Assembly: GCA_947501845.1 (NCBI GenBank)
Contig: CANMXP010000005.1
Location: 62,001 to 126,000 of the forward strand
DNA length: 64,000 nucleotides
Reading direction: 5' to 3'
From: an uncultured Flavobacteriaceae bacterium
GTDB taxonomy: Bacteria; Bacteroidota; Bacteroidia; Flavobacteriales; Flavobacteriaceae
The position numbers were made by a program, and so were the translations under genes. Positions 35,174 to 44,521 of the stretch are shown in pieces (the first letter of the stretch is position 1; the number at the start of each line of letters is the position of its first letter). The notes under the pieces are model-generated. The model was not told where the DNA came from. It did not search any database and was given only the letters and a program-made list of their open reading frames with translations.

Positions 35174-37696
35174 TTAATCGTTTAGTTTAACTTCTTGTTT
35201 TAAATGGTCTTTACCTATGGAAAGCATATTGGCAAATAAACGATAAGCTCCAGAAACACCTTCAGGGAATTCTCTAAAAAAGCTTAAACCTGTATAGATA
35301 TAATGACCTTTTCCGTGTTTGGCAACTAATAAACTACCTTCTTTTGGAGTTTCATTTTTATCATTCATAGACAAAATAGGTGTGAATTCGTCAGACCACT
35401 CATTAGGAAAATACAAACCACGTTCTTGAGTCCAGCCTTTAAAGTCTTCCTGCGTAATTTTGTTAGGATAATTTAACAGTTCGTGTTGAGGGTTTAGAAA
35501 CCGAACCTCGGCATTTTCATCAGTAACACGATCTCTGGATAATTTTAAATGATAAGGAGCTATTTTGTCGGCTTTTAGTCTGTGACTTGTATTGTATTGC
35601 ACAATCATATTACCGCCTTTTGCTACAAAATCAAATAATATTTGTTGTTTAAATTGTAATGCTTCTATGGTATTATAGGCTCTTATGCCCACTACAATAG
35701 CATCAAAACGATGGAGTGTTTCTGGAGTGATGTCCTCTGGATCAATAATTAGCACATTGTAACCAATTTGGTTTAAGCTTTCAGGAACTACATCTCCTGC
35801 ACCAGCTACGTATCCAATATTTTCGCCTTTCTTTTTTATGTCTAACCGTACAATTTTACTTTCACTAGGTAGTGAAACGGTTTGAAAAGGAATATGTTCA
35901 TAATCTATTTCAATAAGTTCCTTTGTATAGTCCTTATCATTAATGTGTACTATAGGACTAACATAGCCTTCACTTTGATTTTTTGGAGGTATAACAGTAA
36001 ATACGACTGTTTGTTCTTCGCCTTTGTGTTCAATGTTTACTTTTTGCTTTTCTGGATATACATTCCAGTCCTTTGGATGGCATAGTTCTACATAACCTTC
36101 TAAGTTATCATGTCCAGCTTTTACAATTACAGTGATATCCCGTTGTTTGTCATTTTCAAAAATAATAACCTTTTCGGTTATTTTGGCAGAAGCCTCAGGA
36201 ATGACCTCAAAAGGACGATATAATTCTCCTTTATCGGGTTTTGAAAATCGTTGAACTATAGGTTTGGTAAATGTTATAGGAACATTGTTGATAAGTAGAT
36301 TGAAATCAATATTGAATATTCTTGGGGTTTCGGGCAAACCAATATATTTTTCATCAGCCTTATACATACCTAAAGATCCTTTTTCACTAAGCCAATAAGG
36401 TGTTGTAGGTAGCACATCGCTATTAATTTTTATAACCTCTTTAAACGAAAACTTCACATTGTTTTTTAGAGGTATGTTTTTCGAAACATTTAAATTGTTG
36501 GTATTATTAAAACTGACTAAAGTGATAGCCGAATGACTTCTATTTAAGGCTTCAATATTTAAGTTTATAGATTCGCCTTGTGTAGCCCAATTAGTGTCTG
36601 CCGAAGCTTCTAAATATAAACCGGCACACATTTCAATAATGGCTTTTAACGCTTTGGTTTTTTGAACTTTCCAATGGGTGTTTTCAATATTTTGAAGGAG
36701 TTTATATGCTTCAAGTAACTGAGGAATATGATCTGAAGGGCTAACAAAATTAAACTCATTTTCAACTTTGTATAAAATAGCTCCAATAGCCTTTCCGCCT
36801 TTAATACGATTCCAGGAGGTATCAATACCTGTAAAAATGTTTTTATTATCTACTAAAGGTTTTCCTTTTAAAAATTCAATATACTCTTGTTGCGAACCAC
36901 GTTGCGATAAACGTCCAAAGCCTTGGCATAAGTGTTGGCTACTGGCTATAGCTGCAACTTCATTGTTTGATAAACCTTTTAGGGGATAGTATACACCAAT
37001 GTCGAAATTTATCATATTGCTTTTGTCAGCTTTTTCAAAATTTTCTCGACTGCCATAAAACCACCAATTCGTATTAAAAAATAAGCGTTTAGGTTGCCAT
37101 AGACTTGTTTGTTCTAATTGATTTGGATATGCCGTATCAGTGTTTGCCAAATCAAAAGCTTCAAAACTAAGCATGGCAGAACTTGTATGATGCCCATGTG
37201 TAGTTCCAGGAGTTCTGTGATCAAATCGATTAATGATAATGTCTGGTTTGAATTTTCTAATGGCTAAAACGACATCACTTAAAACAGCTTCTTTATCCCA
37301 GATATCAAGTGTTTCATCTGGGTGTTTTGAATAGCCAAAATCATTAGCTCTGGTAAAAAGCTGCTCACCACCATCAACACGTCTTGCTGCTAATAATTCT
37401 TGGGTTCGTATAACCCCTAATAACTCCCTAATTTCAGGGCCAATAAGGTTTTGTCCGCCATCACCGCGTGTTAGGGATAAATAAGCGGTTCTTGCTTTTA
37501 TATGATTGGACATATAAGAGATTAAACGCGTATTTTCATCATCTGGATGTGCCGCGATATATAATACAGAACCTAAAAAATTAAGTTTTTGAATAGATTC
37601 GTAAATTTTTGAGGATGAGGGACTTTTAGGCTTTTGGGCTATTGAAATTGAAAAAGTAAATACTGTTGCAAGTAGGTAGAGTATGAATTTATGCAT
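35174..37696 (-). CDS. Secreted PIG-L family deacetylase
   Basis: An 840-residue protein with a signal peptide ending near SIAQ (residue 21). The N-terminal half is a LmbE/PIG-L zinc deacetylase with HPDDE at 50-54, TRGDGGQNLIG, and the metal His in GTTHGHHTSS. The middle contains Ig-like domains and the end (about 630-830) a glutamine-amidotransferase-like fold (VGIRAYNT and GGNMIVQYN). The enzyme may deacetylate N-acetylated sugars in the periplasm. It is the first gene of the operon with the microprotein, symporter and oxidoreductase genes. Confidence 0.9.
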   Translation of the reverse strand: MHKFILYLLATVFTFSISIAQKPKSPSSSKIYESIQKLNFLGSVLYIAAHPDDENTRLISYMSNHIKARTAYLSLTRGDGGQNLIGPEIRELLGVIRTQELLAARRVDGGEQLFTRANDFGYSKHPDETLDIWDKEAVLSDVVLAIRKFKPDIIINRFDHRTPGTTHGHHTSSAMLSFEAFDLANTDTAYPNQLEQTSLWQPKRLFFNTNWWFYGSRENFEKADKSNMINFDIGVYYPLKGLSNNEVAAIASSQHLCQGFGRLSQRGSQQEYIEFLKGKPLVDNKNIFTGIDTSWNRIKGGKAIGAILYKVENEFNFVSPSDHIPQLLEAYKLLQNIENTHWKVQKTKALKAIIEMCAGLYLEASADTNWATQGESINLNIEALNRSHSAITLVSFNNTNNLNVSKNIPLKNNVKFSFKEVIKINSDVLPTTPYWLSEKGSLGMYKADEKYIGLPETPRIFNIDFNLLINNVPITFTKPIVQRFSKPDKGELYRPFEVIPEASAKITEKVIIFENDKQRDITVIVKAGHDNLEGYVELCHPKDWNVYPEKQKVNIEHKGEEQTVVFTVIPPKNQSEGYVSPIVHINDKDYTKELIEIDYEHIPFQTVSLPSESKIVRLDIKKKGENIGYVAGAGDVVPESLNQIGYNVLIIDPEDITPETLHRFDAIVVGIRAYNTIEALQFKQQILFDFVAKGGNMIVQYNTSHRLKADKIAPYHLKLSRDRVTDENAEVRFLNPQHELLNYPNKITQEDFKGWTQERGLYFPNEWSDEFTPILSMNDKNETPKEGSLLVAKHGKGHYIYTGLSFFREFPEGVSGAYRLFANMLSIGKDHLKQEVKLND

Positions 37697-37814
37697 AATT
37701 AAGTCGTTAGCTAAAATTCAAATATAACAAAGTTACAAGCTCATTAAGTTGCTTTTAATGTTTCTTTAACGTTACCCTTTAGCGATTGTCAAAATGATTT
37801 GATGACAGACTAAA

Positions 37815-38882
37815 TTATAACCACTTCTTTCTTTTAAAGTATATAAGCATGCCAACAAAAAGAATAATCATAACGCCCCATAAAATAAAATAAGAATACT
37901 TATAATGTAACTCTGGGATATAATCGAAATTCATGCCATAAATACCAGCAATGAAGGTAAGTGGGATAAAAATAGAAGCCATGATGGTTAATACCTTCAT
38001 GACTTCGTTCATTTTGTTACTAATGGTTGTCATATACATATCCATTAAACTCCAAATCATTTCCCTGTAAATATCAATATTTTCAGACACTTGGATTAAA
38101 TGATCGTAAATATCTCTGAAATAAGTAATTGTCTTTTGTTGAATGAGTTTGTTGTCATTTTTTTCAATCCTACTAATAACTTCACGAAGCGGAAAAATAG
38201 TACGACGTACTCTTAAAATCTCTCGTTTTAAATCTTGAATATTTTTACTCGCATCTTCACTGGCATTACCTGAAAATATTTCGGTTTCAAAATCTTCAAT
38301 TTTATCTCCTAAAACCTCAATAATATTAAAATAATAATCTACTACAGCATCAATTAAAACATATAATAAATAATCGGATTCCATATGACGTACACGTCCT
38401 TTGGCCATCCTTATGCGATCTCTTACCGAGTCAAAAACGTCACCTTCAGATTCTTGGAATGTTAGTACATAATTCTTACCTAAGATAAAGCTAACTTGTT
38501 CAGATACAATAGCGTCATTTTTATCATAATAAAGCATTTTTAATACTATAAAAAGGTAATCTTCGTACTCGTCTATTTTTGGTCGTTGGGAGATATTAAC
38601 AACATCTTCAAGTACTAAATGGTGTAAGTTATAGTGTTTGCCAAGTGTTTCAATATCTTTAATGTGGTTAAGACCATTTAAATTGATCCACGTCTTAGAA
38701 TTGGTATGCTTAAATCCAAAAGCCTCCTCGATATTTGATAACTCACTTTCGGTATATTGATTTTCATCATAATCAAAGGCTTCAATAAAAAGTTTTTGAG
38801 ATTGTTTTTCGCCTGTATATATTAATGTACCAGGAGCCTGTCCAGCTTTCTTTTTATAATTATTGCTTCTAGTTTTTGCCAT
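37815..38882 (-). CDS. corA: CorA family magnesium/cobalt transporter
   Basis: A 355-residue ion channel. The large cytoplasmic N-terminal domain is followed by two C-terminal helices with the selectivity motif GMN at 316-318 (GIYGMNF) and a basic C-terminal KRKKWL. The first transmembrane segment is VLTIMASIFIPLTFIAGI. It should import magnesium. It lies 40 bases upstream of the MscS-type gene on the same strand. Confidence 0.96.
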   Translation of the reverse strand: MAKTRSNNYKKKAGQAPGTLIYTGEKQSQKLFIEAFDYDENQYTESELSNIEEAFGFKHTNSKTWINLNGLNHIKDIETLGKHYNLHHLVLEDVVNISQRPKIDEYEDYLFIVLKMLYYDKNDAIVSEQVSFILGKNYVLTFQESEGDVFDSVRDRIRMAKGRVRHMESDYLLYVLIDAVVDYYFNIIEVLGDKIEDFETEIFSGNASEDASKNIQDLKREILRVRRTIFPLREVISRIEKNDNKLIQQKTITYFRDIYDHLIQVSENIDIYREMIWSLMDMYMTTISNKMNEVMKVLTIMASIFIPLTFIAGIYGMNFDYIPELHYKYSYFILWGVMIILFVGMLIYFKRKKWL

Positions 38883-38922
38883 ATAAAATAATATCTATTA
38901 AATATATGGAATATATAAGCTT

Positions 38923-39444
38923 TTATTTATCAAAAGCATCTTTTTCTATTAATGTTACGGCTTTCTGTAAGAGCATGTTATTGGGATACGTGATTAAATC
39001 TCCATTATCTTTTCTTAGATGAATTTGATAAGATCTTATATCTTCAATAACAGCTTCTATTTCAAATTCTTTGTCATGAATTTTAATTTTATCACCAATT
39101 TTATATGGAAAGGAGAAAAACAATATAATGCCTGATGTCACATTACTTAATATAGACCAACTGGCAAATAAAGCCAGTCCAATAATAGCAAAAACAGAAG
39201 AAAAAACAACTACTAAATCGTCTATATTGACCCCAAAAATAAAGGCAATAATGAGTAATGCAATAAGAAAGATACTTACCGAAAAATAGCGCGCCACTAT
39301 TTTAGCTCGACTTACCAGAATTTTTTTCGATTTTCCAATGGCTCGAACTATTAACCCTATAATCAGTTTAAGAATAAAGAATACAAAAAGTACAATAATA
39401 GAATTTATAATTTTACCCTGATGTAAAGAGAAATAGTCCGACAT
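38923..39444 (-). CDS. Short MscS-type mechanosensitive channel
   Basis: A 173-residue membrane protein with three helices and the MscS beta domain, but no C-terminal alpha-beta domain. IIGLALFASWSILSNVTSGIIL is the pore-lining TM3 segment, and FPYKIGDKIKIHDKE begins the beta domain. It probably opens under membrane tension to release osmolytes. It is followed closely by the corA gene on the same strand. Confidence 0.9.
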   Translation of the reverse strand: MSDYFSLHQGKIINSIIVLFVFFILKLIIGLIVRAIGKSKKILVSRAKIVARYFSVSIFLIALLIIAFIFGVNIDDLVVVFSSVFAIIGLALFASWSILSNVTSGIILFFSFPYKIGDKIKIHDKEFEIEAVIEDIRSYQIHLRKDNGDLITYPNNMLLQKAVTLIEKDAFDK

Positions 39445-39480
39445 TCTAACAATTTTAAAGATATGTCAAAGATAAAACAA

Positions 39481-40446
39481 CTATTTTAATTGAAGTGTAT
39501 CCCTTAAAATTTCATATTTATTACTGTTTTTGCCCCAATAAGCAGACTTGATTGTTTTTAATTTTGTTGCCTTTGTTTTTAAAATCTTGGCGTTATCACC
39601 AAAACCACTTTTAAATGTTTCTTCCCAACCTAAAATATCGTGTGGGAAATTTGGATTAAAAGTAATTGATAATGTCCTATTTAGCTCAGGATATGTAATT
39701 GAATATATGTTCTCTTTTATTGTCGCAGAAGCTTTATAAGCTTTTAGAGGAACATGTTTTAATCGGCTATATTCAAAAGAAGGAATGATTTCTAGCTCAC
39801 CAGTTGGAAGCGATTTAGGGGCGATACGCAATTGTGTCCACAACTCATTTTCTAGAATGGTTTTATCTAATTTAAAGTTTTTATCGGCTTCTCCTTCAAA
39901 ATAAGAATGCGACATCACTTCAAATTGTTTTTTATTATTGAGTTGCGCGTACACATGGCCGCACCATTCTTGCATAGAATTAGATATTTTTATGGCATGC
40001 CTATCGTTAGAAACAGGGTAGAAGGTGCTATGCATTATAGAATAAGGATATATGCCAGTATTAAAATTTTTAGTAGCATTCAACTTTAAAACAGAAACAT
40101 TATTTGTGTTTTGCCTATCTGCTTTTACTTGAGCATCTGGTAGGAAATCTTCTGTTACATATATTAAAACAGCTTTGCCATTTCTTATTTCGCCATAACG
40201 AGCCTGTTCCAATTTGTATGACGATATTTCAGCTTCTCCAGCATACCAGTAATTTTTAAATTCTTGAGACGGCTCTTTAGGTTTTAAATCATTATTTACA
40301 ACCATACTTGTTGTACTTGCTGTTGTATTAAGCGCTAAATCTTTTGATGCTTTTTCTTTTTTACAAGAAGTGAATAAACTTAGGATCCCAATAATTGCAT
40401 AACATGCTAATTCTACTTTTATGATTTTTTTGAGTGATTGTATCAT
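39481..40446 (-). CDS. Conserved lipoprotein of unknown function
   Basis: A 321-residue lipoprotein with a signal ending in LSLFTSC (Cys28). The body has YWYAGEAEISSYKLEQARYGE and NSMQEWCGHVYAQLNNK, which look like a conserved Bacteroidota protein. I do not recognise a characterised family. Its homologues are sometimes labelled septum formation inhibitor Maf, probably carried over from the neighbouring maf gene. It is 34 bases from maf on the same strand. Confidence 0.75.
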   Translation of the reverse strand: MIQSLKKIIKVELACYAIIGILSLFTSCKKEKASKDLALNTTASTTSMVVNNDLKPKEPSQEFKNYWYAGEAEISSYKLEQARYGEIRNGKAVLIYVTEDFLPDAQVKADRQNTNNVSVLKLNATKNFNTGIYPYSIMHSTFYPVSNDRHAIKISNSMQEWCGHVYAQLNNKKQFEVMSHSYFEGEADKNFKLDKTILENELWTQLRIAPKSLPTGELEIIPSFEYSRLKHVPLKAYKASATIKENIYSITYPELNRTLSITFNPNFPHDILGWEETFKSGFGDNAKILKTKATKLKTIKSAYWGKNSNKYEILRDTLQLK

Positions 40447-40480
40447 GACTTTGTATATTAAGTATGATAAATTTACAAAC

Positions 40481-41074
40481 TTATGCTATGTCAACAATAT
40501 CATTTAACGTTTTGTAAACAAGATGTGTAGGTAATCCCATAACATTAAAATAAGAACCTTCTAATTTGGTTACACCTATTTGTCCAATCCATTCTTGAAT
40601 ACCATAGGCTCCTGCTTTATCAAAAGGTTTGTAGGTGTTTATATAGTATTTAATCTCATCATCGGTTAAACTCTTAAAGGTTACTTTAGTAATGGCATGC
40701 AGCGTTTTTTCGTAAGTTTTTGTTGTAAAGCAAACCGATGTGATGACTTCGTGAGTAGCACTGCTCAAAGATTTTAAAATAGAAAAAGCTTCATCTTTAT
40801 CTCTGGGTTTTCCCAAGGCTTTATTGTTATGCCAAACAATAGTATCACTAGTAATAAGAATATCTTTGTCATTTAACTCATCCTTAAAAGGAAGTGCTTT
40901 TAGCTGAGCAAGATAGTTACTAATTTCAAAATGAGTTAAACGTGGTGGGTATTCTTCTTTTACCGGTTTTAAAATGATTTCGAAATCTAATCCTAAATTT
41001 TTGAAAAATTCTTGCCTTCTTGGAGAGCCAGAAGCTAAAATAATATGATGGTTTTTAAGTTTTTCGTTAAGCAT
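40481..41074 (-). CDS. maf: Maf family nucleoside triphosphate pyrophosphatase
   Basis: A 197-residue Maf-type enzyme that hydrolyses non-canonical nucleoside triphosphates such as dTTP/UTP to the monophosphates. ASGSPRRQEFFKNLGL at 15-30 is the family signature, and SDTIVWHNNKALGKP and DKAGAYGIQ complete the active site. Its ATG overlaps the stop of the upstream prenyltransferase gene by one base. Confidence 0.95.
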   Translation of the reverse strand: MLNEKLKNHHIILASGSPRRQEFFKNLGLDFEIILKPVKEEYPPRLTHFEISNYLAQLKALPFKDELNDKDILITSDTIVWHNNKALGKPRDKDEAFSILKSLSSATHEVITSVCFTTKTYEKTLHAITKVTFKSLTDDEIKYYINTYKPFDKAGAYGIQEWIGQIGVTKLEGSYFNVMGLPTHLVYKTLNDIVDIA

Positions 41075-41985
41075 TATAGATAAATATACTTGTATAAAAG
41101 TAAGGAAAGCATTCCAAAAAGCATCACTAATTTAAGCATGTTACTAATATGATGGTGGTCTTTTTTTGTTGAAGCACTAAAAGCTTTAATACTTATGTAG
41201 AGTAGAGGTCCGATTATAAGCAGTAAAAAGTAGATCACAGCGATTTGATTTTTATACAACGAATTAATCGTATAATAAGCGATAGAAAAGAGAGGGACAA
41301 GCGATAAAACAAACAATACTTTGGTAGCACGTTCTCTACCAATGGCAATAGGTAATGTATTCATACCCGCTTTATAGTCTCCATCAATATCTTCAATGTC
41401 TTTAGTTATTTCCCGTAGCAAATTGATGATGAATGCAAATATGGCGTATTCTAAAATAACCTTAAAGAATGCTAATTGTAATGGTTGGTTTTTAGGAGTG
41501 ATGGCTGGGAGTAATTCAAAAATCCCAACAATAATAAGGCTTAATGCTACTAATATAGAAATAACAATATTCCCTATTAGAATGGTGCGTTTTAAGTAAG
41601 TAGCATATACATAAAGTAACACCGAAATAATAACAAAAATGGAAAAGAAAGGACTTTTGCTTACTAGATGTGATACATAAAAACCTAAGCCAACACCAAT
41701 AACATTAAAAGTGATGAACAAATTATAAGCCGTTTTTTCTGAAATAGATTTACCAACAATTAATTTATTTGGCTTGTTTACAAAATCGGTTTCAACATCA
41801 AAAATATCATTAATAATATTTCCTGCAGCTGCAATAGAAATAGTTGCTAGGATTAATAGGGTAATGCCGATAGGTGTTAAGCTAGTTAAAGCTCCAAATG
41901 GTTCTAAAAAAGCATATTTAATAAGTAATTGCACAAGGGCAATCATGAGTAGGTTTTTCCAGCGGATGAGGTTTAAAAAATTCAA
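41074..41985 (-). CDS. UbiA family prenyltransferase
   Basis: A 303-residue integral membrane prenyltransferase with about eight helices. The two Asp-rich motifs are N59-D-I-F-D-V-E-T-D67 and DIEDIDGDYKAG near 195. Related Bacteroidota proteins are called geranylgeranylglycerol-phosphate geranylgeranyltransferase-like, but the lipid acceptor is not known. The start appears to be TTG at 41985, since no in-frame ATG is available before the first helix. It is coupled to maf downstream. Confidence 0.88.
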   Translation of the reverse strand: MNFLNLIRWKNLLMIALVQLLIKYAFLEPFGALTSLTPIGITLLILATISIAAAGNIINDIFDVETDFVNKPNKLIVGKSISEKTAYNLFITFNVIGVGLGFYVSHLVSKSPFFSIFVIISVLLYVYATYLKRTILIGNIVISILVALSLIIVGIFELLPAITPKNQPLQLAFFKVILEYAIFAFIINLLREITKDIEDIDGDYKAGMNTLPIAIGRERATKVLFVLSLVPLFSIAYYTINSLYKNQIAVIYFLLLIIGPLLYISIKAFSASTKKDHHHISNMLKLVMLFGMLSLLLYKYIYL

Positions 41986-42006
41986 TGTGAGAAATATATG
42001 TTTAGT

Positions 42007-42324
42007 TTATAACCTTGACATAAAATTGTCAATTAATAATTTAATTATAAAAAAGATTAGAACAAGTACACAAATAAAAACAATAATTGTTTTTTGCTTT
42101 CTGATCTTTTCACCTTTTCTAACCTTATTTTTTATTATTTCTTTTTCGAGCTTGGTTAAGTTTTTATTAGAAAAATTGAGTTGATGATGAAAATATGTTT
42201 CTTTATTTAATTTTTCTTTAAGAATAGAAAAGGGTTTTTTGGAATGCTGATTAAATACCTTTTGATCATTTCCAAAGCCTATATAGCCAAATCCATTGCT
42301 ATGCCTTCTTTTGTTTCTTACCAA
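42007..42324 (-). CDS. Small membrane protein, hypothetical
   Basis: A 105-residue protein of no recognised family. It has a basic N-terminal half (VRNKRRHSNGFGYIGFGND), a Lys-rich helix (LEKEIIKNKVRKGEKIRKQK) and one transmembrane helix near 80-98 (IIVFICVLVLIFFIIKLLI), so the bulk lies in the cytoplasm. The start must be TTG at 42324, because an in-frame stop lies two codons upstream and no internal Met occurs before the helix. It lies between the UbiA and KdsC-like genes on the same strand. Confidence 0.55.
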   Translation of the reverse strand: MVRNKRRHSNGFGYIGFGNDQKVFNQHSKKPFSILKEKLNKETYFHHQLNFSNKNLTKLEKEIIKNKVRKGEKIRKQKTIIVFICVLVLIFFIIKLLIDNFMSRL

Positions 42325-42431
42325 GTTTCAATTTATTAACGACTTCTTAGCGTCTTATCTCCTTTGCGAACACACAAATAAATGTTTGCCCATTGTTATT
42401 ACATACTGTTCATGGAACATCTCAACTCCAC

Positions 42432-42962
42432 TTAATCATACTTAGCCCCAAAATTACCATTCCATTTCTCTTGTACCTTAAGCACTTGTTCTATAACATC
42501 ACGAACGGCACCTTTACCTCCTTTTTTATGAGAAACGTATTTTGATATATTCTTTATTTCTGGAACAGCATCTTGAGGACAACAAGGTAGGCCAATGCGT
42601 TTCATTACGGGGTAATCAGGAATATCATCGCCCATATAAAGAACATTTTCAGATTTAATGTTATTACTGTTAAGGTAATCTTCTAATTGTTGAATTTTGT
42701 TGTGCGCACCCAAATAAATATTGGAAATCCCCAAGCCTTGTAAACGAATACGAACCCCTTCGTTAGAGCCTCCAGAAATAATACAAACATTATACCCTTT
42801 ATCAACAGCGGTTTTTAAAGCATAACCATCTTTAATATTCATTTTTCGTAGCATATCGCCAGAAGATGTTATGGTTACTGTGCCGTCTGTTAAAACGCCA
42901 TCTACATCAAATATAAAGGTTGTAATATGTTCTAAGTATTCTTTATAGCTTTTTTCTTCCAT
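42432..42962 (-). CDS. KdsC-like HAD phosphatase
   Basis: A 176-residue C0-type HAD phosphatase. The catalytic loop is FDVDGVLTDG with D19 and D21, and the later signature GDDIPDYPVM carries the metal-binding aspartates. There is no cap domain, so it forms tetramers as in KdsC, which dephosphorylates KDO-8-phosphate for lipopolysaccharide; other acid sugars are possible. Its start overlaps the end of the DUF2520 gene by 20 bases. Confidence 0.9.
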   Translation of the reverse strand: MEEKSYKEYLEHITTFIFDVDGVLTDGTVTITSSGDMLRKMNIKDGYALKTAVDKGYNVCIISGGSNEGVRIRLQGLGISNIYLGAHNKIQQLEDYLNSNNIKSENVLYMGDDIPDYPVMKRIGLPCCPQDAVPEIKNISKYVSHKKGGKGAVRDVIEQVLKVQEKWNGNFGAKYD

Positions 42963-43710
42963 GTGTATGTTGTATAGAGGTAGTTAGTAGTTGGTAAATA
43001 GCTTCGTGATGTTGATTTCCTAAAAGCTTTAAATGCTTGCGTATTGTTTTTTGATCATTACGTTTAGCGGGGCCTGTTTGTGCTTTAAAAGGAGACAGTT
43101 CTTGTACTTTTTTAGCAGTTTCGAGAATAAGTGGTTTTAAAAGGTCGAATTCGGCACCTTGACTTTCGGTTATTTCATGTCCTATTCTATAAAGCTGATT
43201 GGTGAAATTATTCACAAAAACAGCTGCTAAATGCAATACTTTGCGTTGGTCGCTATTAACTTTTTTTGTAGGACTGCCAATAGCTAAAGCAAGTTCTTTT
43301 ATAATAGGGTAGCTTTTTTTGTCAATAGTTTCAATACAAATAGGCACATGCTCAAAATCTATTTCAGCTTCCTTACTAAAAGTCTGTAAAGGGTAGAAAA
43401 CACCACGTTTATGCTTTTTGTCTATATCGTATACACTAACGCTACCAGAGGTATGCAGTACTAATTTGTTTTCAAAAGGCAGTTGGGACGAAAGTTCAGA
43501 AATAGCATCATCACTAACTGCCAAAATATAAACATCGGCATCTTTAATCAATGTTAGATCATCAACAATTTCTACATCATTTTTATAAGAAGTGATGGCA
43601 TCTATACGTCTGCTATACCATTGATTTATATTAATGCTGTCTACTTTATTAAAAGCCTTAAATAAATGAGTCGCAACATTGCCCGAACCAAGAATTACTA
43701 CTGAAATCAT
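42943..43710 (-). CDS. DUF2520 Rossmann-fold protein
   Basis: A 255-residue protein with a Rossmann domain (VVILGSGNVATHLFKAF, 4-20) and a helical C-terminal DUF2520 domain (HLAAVFVNNFTNQLYRIG and the terminal LLGNQHHEAIYQLLTTSI). The fold is close to F420 or pyrroline-5-carboxylate reductases, but the substrate is unknown. Its stop overlaps the KdsC-like start, so the two are translationally coupled. Confidence 0.9.
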   Translation of the reverse strand: MISVVILGSGNVATHLFKAFNKVDSININQWYSRRIDAITSYKNDVEIVDDLTLIKDADVYILAVSDDAISELSSQLPFENKLVLHTSGSVSVYDIDKKHKRGVFYPLQTFSKEAEIDFEHVPICIETIDKKSYPIIKELALAIGSPTKKVNSDQRKVLHLAAVFVNNFTNQLYRIGHEITESQGAEFDLLKPLILETAKKVQELSPFKAQTGPAKRNDQKTIRKHLKLLGNQHHEAIYQLLTTSIQHTHGRKKL

Positions 43711-43906
43711 ATTGCTAAAATACTAACGAATTACGAATTATAAATTATGAATGATGATTTTTTAATCTAAAGGTTTTTAGCAACACTCCCGATTACAGAT
43801 TCTAGATGTTTTTATTAAACTTAAATTCTAGACAACAACTTTTGTTACCAGTTCCAGTTAGTTGTTTTTCTTCTTTAATTCACGCTTTTTCAAGAAATAA
43901 ATAATT

Positions 43907-43914
43907 TAACTTTG
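43907..43914 (+). promoter_or_regulatory. TAnnTTTG box almost touching the haemoglobin start
   Basis: TAACTTTG ends seven bases before the ATG at 43921. A transcription start the usual distance downstream would fall at or next to the start codon, so the mRNA may be leaderless. Confidence 0.5.
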
Positions 43915-43920
43915 TATACT

Positions 43921-44322
43921 ATGAACAAAAAAGATATTGAATCCAGAGAAGATGTGTTTTTATTAGTATCATCATTTTATAATAAAATAAGAAAAGACCC
44001 TATTTTAGCACCCTTTTTTAACGAAACAATAAAGGATTGGGATGCGCATTTAGAACGTTTGACAACCTTTTGGGAATCAAGCCTTTTTATGACGCGTAAA
44101 CTAGAACAAAAGTATTTAGGGAACCCTTTAGAAGCTCATATAAAAATAGATGCTGAAAATAATAATAGCATTACTGAAACCCATTTTGGTTTGTGGTTAA
44201 ATTTGTGGTTTCAAACTATCGATGAACTTTTTGAAGGCGACTATGCCGAAAACGCAAAAAGACGTGCTAGAAAAATGAGCACATTTTTATATTTAAAAAT
44301 ATTTGAAGCGAGATATGTATAG
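43921..44322 (+). CDS. Group III truncated haemoglobin
   Basis: A 133-residue 2-on-2 haemoglobin. The FFNETIKDWDAHLERLTTFW segment and the proximal His candidate H88 (THFGLWLNLWF) match group III. The ATG at 43921 is chosen over an upstream TTG that lies inside the promoter box. It binds oxygen or nitric oxide via haem in the cytoplasm. It stands alone, 200 bases before the cytochrome c biogenesis gene, which also concerns haem. Confidence 0.9.
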   Translation: MNKKDIESREDVFLLVSSFYNKIRKDPILAPFFNETIKDWDAHLERLTTFWESSLFMTRKLEQKYLGNPLEAHIKIDAENNNSITETHFGLWLNLWFQTIDELFEGDYAENAKRRARKMSTFLYLKIFEARYV

Positions 44323-44487
44323 TTAACAGTATTCAGTATTCAGTGTTCGGTATGTGGTTAGTAGTTTTGGTAAATACAGAGTTAATCACAATAGTAGGTA
44401 TTCAACTTAACACCTCCATACCTTAGCGAGTATATCAGCGAGCCTTTTTTTTCAATACTTTAACACAACATAATAAACATAAATCCT

Positions 44488-44495
44488 TAAATTTG
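44488..44495 (+). promoter_or_regulatory. TAnnTTTG box before the ResB-CcsA gene
   Basis: TAAATTTG lies 27 bases before the ATG at 44522. The -33 region shows no good TTTG. Confidence 0.5.
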
Positions 44496-44521
44496 CGCAA
44501 CCTTAAAAACGGGTTCGAATT

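Noticed and set aside
39481-40446. Calling this lipoprotein gene a Maf protein
   Set aside because: It lacks the ASGSPRR motif, which is in the next gene; the label would come only from its neighbour.
43828-43834. Single CTAGACA before the haemoglobin gene
   Set aside because: Only one copy, far from the galactan locus; likely chance.
44328-44350. AGTATTC repeated two to three times after the haemoglobin gene
   Set aside because: A short 7-base tandem with too few copies to be a CRISPR or a functional array.
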